A stretch of DNA of 11,466 nt, taken from positions 1-11,466 of the forward strand of contig JASLRP010000378.1 of the NCBI GenBank assembly GCA_030743915.1, written 5' to 3'. Made by a program: the position numbers and the translations under genes. Origin of the DNA: SAR202 cluster bacterium. Lineage in GTDB: Bacteria > Chloroflexota > Dehalococcoidia > Lucifugimonadales > UBA1123. Shown here piece after piece: positions 6,823 to 11,466 of this stretch. Each line of letters starts with the position of its first letter. The stretch's first letter is position 1. The notes below the pieces were generated by a model. It saw only the letters and a list, made by a program, of their open reading frames with translations. It was not told the DNA's origin and did no database searches.

Positions 6823-9084
6823 TTACTTGTCCTGGATGGCCTTGGCCACCGCGCCGGGGTTCATCGGCAGGTCACGCAGACGGATGCCGATGGCGTTCTC
6901 GATGGCGTTGGAGATGGCCGGTGTCGGCGGAACAATCGCTGCCTCACCCACGCCTCGGACACCGTAGGGGTGACCGGGGTTGGCGACCTCGACGATGACC
7001 GTGTCGATCATCGGCATGTCCAGGGATGTGGGCATACGATAGTCCAGCAGCGAAACGTTGTCCATCGTGCCGCCGTCGTTGAAGTAGTATTCTTCATTGA
7101 GCGCCCATCCAATGCCCTGTCCGGCTCCGCCCTGCATCTGTCCTTCGACATAGCTGGGGTGGATGGCCTTGCCAGCGTCCTGCACTGCGGTGTATCGCAG
7201 AATTTCGGTCTTGCCGGTCTCCGGGTCAACCTCAACGTCCACGATGTGACCGGAGAAGGCTCCGCCAGCGCCGGTGGGGCTAACGGCGGCTGTGCCGGTG
7301 ATTCCTCCGCCTGTGCGGCCTAGCTGTCCTGCCAAATCCTTGAAGGACATGCTGAGTTCGGAGTCGGCTTTGGACTTGAATTCGCCGTTCTCAAGCTCAA
7401 TGCTGTCGGCTTCCACTTCCCAGATTTGTGCCACACGGGCGATCATCTTGGATACGACGTCCTGAGCGGCCTCGTGAGCTGCCCAGCCGGTGGCGAATGT
7501 GGTGCGGCTGCCGCCGGTCACGGCGGTGAATCCCACCGAGTCGGTGTCGACCACAGTGGGTCGAACGTCCTCGTAGGGTATGGTCAGCACTTCGGCGGCC
7601 TGCATGGCAATGGACGCGCGGGTCCCGCCGATGTCGGTAGAACCCTCTTGAAGCGATACGGTGCCGTCGGCGTTGACCGCAATGTTGCATGCGGAGTCGA
7701 AGCCAATGTTGAACCAGAAACCCACTGCGAGGCCCCGGCCTTTATTTTCGCCTTCCAGGGGAGCGTTGTAGTGAGGAGTTTCTTTCATTGCTTCCAGAAC
7801 TTCCTCATATCCAATTCGTGGGAAGACGGGACCGTGCACCTGACGGGTGCCCTCTTTGGAGGCGTTCTTCATCCGGAAGTCGATGGGGTCCATATCCAAG
7901 GCCTTGGCGACCTCGTCCATGACCGACTCGCAAGCGAAGGCAGCGTTTGGAGCGCCGGGCGCTCGGTACGCCGCGGTCTTGGGCTTGTTCACGACCACAT
8001 CGTAGCCGTCCACCAGCGCGTTCTCCAGGTCATAGGCTGCCAGCACGCACATGGCGCCTGCGCCCACGGGAGAGCCTGGATATGCTCCGGCCTCCATGGC
8101 CAACCAGGCATGCGCTGCGGTGATGGAGCCATCTTTCTTGGCGCCGACCTTCATTTTCATGTAGGTGCCGGGCGTCGGGCCGGAGCCCTGGAACACGTCG
8201 GCTCTGGACATTACAAGCTTGACCGGCGCGCCGGTCTTCTTGGAAAGAAGGGCGGCTGTAGGCTCCAGGTACACGTCGATCTTGCCGCCGAAACCGCCGC
8301 CGATCTCCATGGGAGTCACCCGAATCTGAGAAACGGTCAGGTCCAGAAGTCTGGCGGTGGCGTCACGGGCGGCGAAAGCGCCCTGAGTGCTGCACCAGAT
8401 GTGCAGTCTTCCATCGTTGTTCCACAGAGCCGTGGCGACGTGAGGTTCGATATAACCCTGGTGGACTGACTTGGTGGTGAACTCACGTTCGATCACCACG
8501 TCGGCCTCGGCAAAGCCTGCTTCCACATCACCCTTGATATGCTGGAAGTGCTGAGCGATGTTGCTGGCCGTGTCGCCCTCTTCGCCCAGTTCGTTGGTCT
8601 TCAGATCTTCGTGGAGTTTGACCGAATCGTCCTCCATTGCCGCCCGAACTTCGGACACGATGGGCAGGATTTCGTAATCAACCTCGATGAGGTTTGCTGC
8701 CGCTTCGGCGATGTGGACATTAGTAGCGGCTACGGCGGCCACAGCGTGCCCCTTGTACAGGACCTTGGTGGAAGCCATCAGATTGTCACGATTCCACTGG
8801 ACGGCCCGGTCGCCTCCCTGAGGGAAGTCAGCGGAGGTTACGACTGCTCGAACGCCGTCCAGAGCCTCGGCCTTGGAGGTGTCGATGGACTTGATGCGAG
8901 CGTGAGCATGGGGGCTGCGAAGGATCTTGCCCTGCAACAACCCGGCAGCAGCGAAGTCAGCGCCGTAGAGGGCGCGTCCCGTTACCTTGTCGGACCCATC
9001 TGGGCGAATAGGCCTTGTGCCTACGACGTTGTAGTCCTGGTTGGACAGAACGACGTTAGGCTCGTAATCTTGGGTAGTTGCCAT
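6823..9084 (-). CDS. Molybdopterin-binding large subunit of a three-subunit molybdenum hydroxylase (CoxL/XdhA family)
   Basis: This 753-aa catalytic subunit would hold the molybdopterin cofactor and hydroxylate the substrate using water as oxygen donor, passing electrons to the [2Fe-2S] subunit and then FAD. Visible motifs are GGGFGGK at 262-268, AYRAPGAPN at 372-380, TDIGGTRA at 483-490, TGGSR at 523-527 and GVGE with catalytic E714. The active-site loop is not AYxCSFR (form I CO dehydrogenase) and not AYRGAGR (form II), so it is not a classical CO dehydrogenase. DIGGT replaces the more usual DxGQG, which removes the glutamine that normally contacts the oxo-molybdenum centre. The ATG at 9084 has AGGAGG at 9093-9098, inside the end of the upstream gene, and only 3 nt separate the two genes. 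A strong terminator lies 68 nt after the stop. It shares domains but not these key motifs with the fused enzyme at 3850-6588. Substrate unknown. Confidence 0.9.
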   Translation of the reverse strand: MATTQDYEPNVVLSNQDYNVVGTRPIRPDGSDKVTGRALYGADFAAAGLLQGKILRSPHAHARIKSIDTSKAEALDGVRAVVTSADFPQGGDRAVQWNRDNLMASTKVLYKGHAVAAVAATNVHIAEAAANLIEVDYEILPIVSEVRAAMEDDSVKLHEDLKTNELGEEGDTASNIAQHFQHIKGDVEAGFAEADVVIEREFTTKSVHQGYIEPHVATALWNNDGRLHIWCSTQGAFAARDATARLLDLTVSQIRVTPMEIGGGFGGKIDVYLEPTAALLSKKTGAPVKLVMSRADVFQGSGPTPGTYMKMKVGAKKDGSITAAHAWLAMEAGAYPGSPVGAGAMCVLAAYDLENALVDGYDVVVNKPKTAAYRAPGAPNAAFACESVMDEVAKALDMDPIDFRMKNASKEGTRQVHGPVFPRIGYEEVLEAMKETPHYNAPLEGENKGRGLAVGFWFNIGFDSACNIAVNADGTVSLQEGSTDIGGTRASIAMQAAEVLTIPYEDVRPTVVDTDSVGFTAVTGGSRTTFATGWAAHEAAQDVVSKMIARVAQIWEVEADSIELENGEFKSKADSELSMSFKDLAGQLGRTGGGITGTAAVSPTGAGGAFSGHIVDVEVDPETGKTEILRYTAVQDAGKAIHPSYVEGQMQGGAGQGIGWALNEEYYFNDGGTMDNVSLLDYRMPTSLDMPMIDTVIVEVANPGHPYGVRGVGEAAIVPPTPAISNAIENAIGIRLRDLPMNPGAVAKAIQDK

Positions 9085-9087
9085 TCG

Positions 9088-9567
9088 TTAAGCCTCCTGC
9101 ATCTTGACAGCCGCGTCCTGCACCGCCCGGACGATCTTGTCGTAACCGGTGCAGCGGCAGAGGTTGTTTGCGAGCCAGAAGCGAATCTCGTGTTCTGTGG
9201 GGTCAGGGTTCTGTTCCAACAGAGACTTGGAGGACACGATGAAACCGGGTGTGCAGATTCCGCACTGAAGCGCGGCGTTCTCAAGGAAGGACTGCTGAAT
9301 CGGGTGCAGGGTGCTGCCGTCGGCAATACCCTCGATGGTTGTGATCTCCTTGCCCTCGGCCTCAACGCCCAGGACCAGGCACGACGTCACGATGCGGCCA
9401 TCGAACTCGACGGTGCATGCGCCACAGTTGCCATCGTTACAGCCCTCTTTGGTGCCGGTCAAGCCGATCACGTCGCGCAGACACTCCAGCAGGCTCTGCC
9501 GAGGCTCGCACAGGAAGTCCACGTGCTCGCCGTTAATAATCGTCTGTACGTAGGTCTTTCCTGGCAT
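9088..9567 (-). CDS. [2Fe-2S] small subunit of the molybdenum hydroxylase (CoxS/XdhC family)
   Basis: This 159-aa protein carries two [2Fe-2S] clusters that link the molybdenum site to FAD. The plant-type ferredoxin cluster is bound by C43, C48, C51 and C63 (GCNDGNCGACT). The helical-domain cluster is bound by C102, C105, C137 and C139 (QCGICTPGF and LCRCTGY). Length and spacing are normal for the family. The ATG at 9567 follows directly on the TAG stop of the FAD subunit gene, and AAGGAG (9577-9582) sits 9 nt upstream within that gene, so the two are coupled. It is similar in layout to residues 9-150 of the fused enzyme at 3850-6588. Cytoplasmic; no leader. Confidence 0.93.
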   Translation of the reverse strand: MPGKTYVQTIINGEHVDFLCEPRQSLLECLRDVIGLTGTKEGCNDGNCGACTVEFDGRIVTSCLVLGVEAEGKEITTIEGIADGSTLHPIQQSFLENAALQCGICTPGFIVSSKSLLEQNPDPTEHEIRFWLANNLCRCTGYDKIVRAVQDAAVKMQEA

Positions 9568-10443
9568 CTAGTTGCTCTCCTTAGCTCTCGCGATGGCCGT
9601 GTTAAGGGCTCGTCGAGTAAGCACCTCGCACAGGTGCTGGCGGAATTCCACGGTGCCGCGCATGTCTGTGATGGGCCTTGCGGCGTCACGGGCGATGCCG
9701 GATGCTATGGCGATGGTTTCGTCATTGGCGGGCTTGCCAGCAATGGCGTCGCCAGCTTCTTTGACGAACAAAGGCGTGGGAGCGACGGCCGACAGGGCAA
9801 CGCGAGCCTCTTTGATATTGCCGTTGTCCAGGACCACCGAAACGCCGGCGCCGGCCACGGCGATGTCCATCTCGTTTCGAGGGGTGAACCGGATATAGTT
9901 CGCGCCGGAGTTGGCCACAGGAGCCGGGAATGAAAGCGAGACAAGTATCTCGTCAGATCCCAAAGCGTTCTGCCTGACGCCTGTGCAGAAGTCCTCAATG
10001 GCGACCTGACGGTTGCCGTTGGGGCCTGCGATGTTGGCTGTGCCATTCAGAGCGATCATCGCTGGAATGGAGTCGCCACTTGGCGTTGCGTTGCACAGGT
10101 TTCCGCCCAGAGAGGCGCGGCCCTGAATCTGCTTGCCGCCGATGATCGAAGCCGAGTCGATCAGCGCCGGATACGCGCTGGCCACAGCCTGGTTGCCGTA
10201 TATCCTGTAGCAGGGAACAGCCGCGCCCAGGGTCAACCCGTTCACCGGGTCATAGGTGATCTCGTTAAGTTCGGGGATATTCTTGCCGTCAACTACCAAA
10301 TCGGTGTCGTCGTAAACGCCGGCCCTGAGAGCTACCAACAGGTCAGTTCCACCTGCCATTATCCTCGCGCTTCCTCCGGCCTCGCCCAACAGATCAACGG
10401 CTTCCCTTACTGAGTGGGGAGTAGCGTAATCAATCCACTTCAA
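9568..10443 (-). CDS. FAD-binding medium subunit of the molybdenum hydroxylase (CoxM family)
   Basis: This 291-aa protein binds the FAD that receives electrons from the [2Fe-2S] subunit and hands them to the final acceptor. It shows the two FAD-pyrophosphate motifs of the family: AGGTDLL at 30-36 and SLGGNLCNATPSGDS at 111-125. The C-terminal part (about 180-285) matches the CO dehydrogenase flavoprotein C-terminal domain (RFTPRNEMDIAVAGAG). The insertion with a [4Fe-4S] cluster seen in 4-hydroxybenzoyl-CoA reductase is absent: only four scattered cysteines occur (78, 117, 153, 272). Translation starts at TTG 10441-10443, chosen because AAAGGAGG lies 7 nt upstream and the protein then begins MKWIDYATPHS, as is usual for the family. 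First gene of the M-S-L operon. Confidence 0.92.
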   Translation of the reverse strand: MKWIDYATPHSVREAVDLLGEAGGSARIMAGGTDLLVALRAGVYDDTDLVVDGKNIPELNEITYDPVNGLTLGAAVPCYRIYGNQAVASAYPALIDSASIIGGKQIQGRASLGGNLCNATPSGDSIPAMIALNGTANIAGPNGNRQVAIEDFCTGVRQNALGSDEILVSLSFPAPVANSGANYIRFTPRNEMDIAVAGAGVSVVLDNGNIKEARVALSAVAPTPLFVKEAGDAIAGKPANDETIAIASGIARDAARPITDMRGTVEFRQHLCEVLTRRALNTAIARAKESN

Positions 10444-10450
10444 TAGCCAA

Positions 10451-10458
10451 CCTCCTTT
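10451..10458 (-). promoter_or_regulatory. Strong Shine-Dalgarno fixing a TTG start
   Basis: On the minus strand this is AAAGGAGG, 7 nt upstream of the TTG codon that opens the FAD subunit. Combining a near-perfect ribosome binding site with a weak start codon would moderate translation of the whole operon. Confidence 0.75.
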
Positions 10459-10553
10459 CCAGGTCTCTATCTATAGTTTTCAATTGCGTAATTCCGGTCC
10501 TACGGCGCTCCCTCGAATAACGCATAGTAGCCGTCCAACCGGCACACACAAAT

Positions 10554-10566
10554 TAACGCGTTACAC
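10554..10566. promoter_or_regulatory. Palindrome TAACGCGTTA with shared GCGTTACAC box
   Basis: TAACGCGTTA at 10554-10563 is a perfect 10-bp palindrome. Its right half extends into GCGTTACAC (10558-10566), identical to 3812-3820 upstream of the fused molybdenum hydroxylase. It lies in the leader between the predicted promoter and the FAD subunit start. A common transcription factor site is possible, but the match is only 9 bp and a related GCGTTAC also occurs at 6790-6796. Confidence 0.25.
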
Positions 10567-10590
10567 GAGGTCACGTCCTGAGGTAGAAGA

Positions 10591-10636
10591 CACCCGCACC
10601 GGGGTTGGGATTATTGGTAATAATGCCGGGTGCCCG
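10591..10636 (-). promoter_or_regulatory. Leader with AT-rich hairpin and competing GC stems
   Basis: In the transcribed (minus) strand, CACCCG (10627-10632) can pair with CGGGTG (10591-10596), or as part of GCACCCGG with CCGGTGC (10596-10602, one bulge), or its CCCG can pair with CGGG just upstream of it (10633-10636). Between the long-range partners sits a 6-bp hairpin, ATTATT-ACC-AATAAT (10610-10624), which could also be a protein-binding dyad. The segment is in the long leader of the molybdenum hydroxylase operon. I do not recognise a known riboswitch class here; the molybdenum-cofactor riboswitch was considered and could not be confirmed. Confidence 0.3.
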
Positions 10637-10681
10637 TGGTCTCGGAACGCCGTTCTGCCCCAGGAGCCGAAACCAGCCTAG

Positions 10682-10710
10682 AGTATATCAGAGGAAGGTA
10701 TGTTCAACAA
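10682..10710 (-). promoter_or_regulatory. Extended -10 promoter for the molybdenum hydroxylase operon
   Basis: On the minus strand TTGTTG (10705-10710) and TATACT (10682-10687) are separated by exactly 17 bp, and the -10 is preceded by TGA, giving the extended -10 form TGnTATACT. It lies 18 nt after the CoA-transferase stop and would yield a 5' leader of about 230 nt before the TTG at 10443. No terminator hairpin is visible between the CoA-transferase stop and this promoter, so read-through from the upstream gene is also likely. Confidence 0.5.
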
Positions 10711-10727
10711 TGGTAAGGAGCGCCAGG

Positions 10728-11466
10728 TCAGTATGCAGGCTCCGTGCCTGTGACTCCATCCTCATTCAACTGCGAAATTGCCTGCGCTGGCATGCCTAGA
10801 AGATGTCCGAAGATAAAGGCGTTGTGCTGTCCCAAAGTAGGGCTGGGCCAACGCACCTGGCCGGGCGTGCGAGACATCTTCCAGGCGATGCCCGGCAAAA
10901 AGTACGTCCCGGCTGAGGGATGGTCCACAAGTTCCAGCAGGCCACGCTCCTGGTAGTGCGGGTCGTTGAATATGTCCTCGCCAGACATCACGGGGGCGGC
11001 GGCGATGCCGTTGTCCTGAAGCAGGCCCATCAGTTCAATGGCGTCCTTGCCAGCGGTCCAACCCGAGATTATGGAGTTCAGATCGTCCTGGTTCCGATGG
11101 CGCGCCAGCAGACCGGAGAACTTTTCGTTCTGGGCCAGTTCTGGCATCTCCATAACCTCACAGAGCCTTCGCCACTCGGCATCTGAAGTTACGGCGATGG
11201 TGATCCATCTGTCGTCGCCCTGGCATCGGTAAGCGCCGTGAGGGGCATGCGTCGGATGTCGGTTGCCGCGATTCTGGGGCAGGGTCCCGTCCATCTGATA
11301 GCCCACGATATGCTCGCCCATGACTGACACCGAGGATTCCAGTTGGGACACGTCGATGAACCCGCCTTTGCCGGTGCGCCTGCGACGCCACAGCGCCGAC
11401 AGCACGGCTCCGGCGGCGTGCGCTCCGCTGATCGGATCGCCGAAATTCACCCCTGACTTCACCGGG
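10728..11466 (-). CDS. CaiB/BaiF family III CoA-transferase, C-terminal part (5' end outside window)
   Basis: About 246 C-terminal residues are present; the frame is open to the window edge, so the true start lies beyond 11466. Family III enzymes move CoA between an acyl-CoA and a free acid (or racemise acyl-CoAs) through an aspartyl-CoA intermediate. The segment VNFGDPISGAHAAGAVLSAL, then RRRRTGKGGFIDVSQLES, is the conserved core; the aspartate in GDPISG (codon 11436-11438) lines up with the catalytic aspartate of the family. Downstream are GAYRCQGDDRWITIAV (the usual 'pGaY.t.DGrwi.ia' block) and the IAAAPVMSGEDIFNDPHYQERGLL block typical of the C-terminal domain. Full-length members have around 400 residues, so roughly 40 percent is missing. 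It is upstream of and co-oriented with the molybdenum hydroxylase operon, 284 nt away. The CoA donor and acceptor are unknown. Confidence 0.9.
   Translation of the reverse strand, partial: PVKSGVNFGDPISGAHAAGAVLSALWRRRRTGKGGFIDVSQLESSVSVMGEHIVGYQMDGTLPQNRGNRHPTHAPHGAYRCQGDDRWITIAVTSDAEWRRLCEVMEMPELAQNEKFSGLLARHRNQDDLNSIISGWTAGKDAIELMGLLQDNGIAAAPVMSGEDIFNDPHYQERGLLELVDHPSAGTYFLPGIAWKMSRTPGQVRWPSPTLGQHNAFIFGHLLGMPAQAISQLNEDGVTGTEPAY

Noticed and set aside
6648..6998. Plus-strand frames of 104-116 aa across the convergent junction
   Set aside because: They run through the inverted repeat and the palindromic terminator into the antisense of the large subunit, without a ribosome binding site or motif.
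7426..8469. 347-aa plus-strand open frame antisense to the large subunit
   Set aside because: Histidine- and glycine-rich shadow translation with no motif; the minus strand encodes the well-supported large subunit.
8539..9933. 464-aa plus-strand open frame antisense to the molybdenum hydroxylase operon
   Set aside because: It spans three genes with clear cofactor motifs on the other strand, has no recognisable domain and a composition typical of antisense shadows in GC-rich DNA.
6823..10443. Carbon monoxide dehydrogenase coxMSL
   Set aside because: Subunit order fits, but the active-site loop is AYRAPGAPN, not AYxCSFR or AYRGAGR, so the enzyme is only a family relative.
9568..10443. 4-hydroxybenzoyl-CoA reductase beta subunit
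   Set aside because: The [4Fe-4S]-binding insertion with clustered cysteines is missing; only four scattered cysteines are present.
10444..10727. Molybdenum cofactor riboswitch
   Set aside because: The context is right, but I could not match the conserved core by eye; only generic competing stems are visible.

Overview
The window is GC-rich bacterial chromosome made of redox and acyl-CoA metabolism genes. There is no phage, transposase, CRISPR array, tRNA or rRNA in it. The mix of GlpA/GlpB-type flavoproteins with a DUF1667 partner, two different molybdenum hydroxylases and a CaiB/BaiF CoA-transferase, plus a dispersed inverted-repeat family, is reminiscent of Chloroflexota (Dehalococcoidia/SAR202-like lineages). 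That assignment is inference from gene content and is weak.

Layout. (1) 1-319: upstream non-coding region with a degenerate repeat, a candidate promoter and a dyad. (2) 320-3382, plus strand: a tightly overlapping three-gene operon encoding a GlpA-like FAD dehydrogenase with a C-terminal BFD-type [2Fe-2S] domain, a GlpB-like FAD/NAD oxidoreductase, and a small four-cysteine DUF1667 protein. (3) 3401-3438: a perfect 38-bp palindrome between convergent genes. (4) 3472-3699, minus strand: an unrecognised 75-aa protein with an ideal ribosome binding site. (5) 3850-6588, plus strand: a single-chain molybdenum hydroxylase with two [2Fe-2S] domains fused to the molybdopterin domain and no FAD domain, as in Desulfovibrio aldehyde oxidoreductase. 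(6) 6595-6755: a long imperfect inverted repeat, then a second perfect 38-bp palindrome that works as the minus-strand terminator. (7) 10443-6823, minus strand: a three-gene operon in coxM-coxS-coxL order (FAD, [2Fe-2S] and molybdopterin subunits). Its active-site motifs exclude classical CO dehydrogenase. (8) 10444-10727: a leader/promoter region with an extended -10 promoter, a dyad and competing stems. (9) 10728-11466, minus strand: the C-terminal part of a CaiB/BaiF family III CoA-transferase, cut by the window edge.

How they may work together: the CoA-transferase could activate or exchange organic acids as CoA thioesters, the molybdenum hydroxylases could oxidise aldehydes, N-heterocycles or related carbons, and the flavoprotein trio could oxidise a glycerol-3-phosphate-like or 2-hydroxyacid substrate. 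All substrates are unknown. No clearly new system is visible. The most interesting points are the paired 38-bp palindromes at both convergent junctions, the two unlike molybdenum enzymes placed tail to tail, a 9-bp box shared by their upstream regions, the inverted-repeat element and the orphan 75-aa protein.
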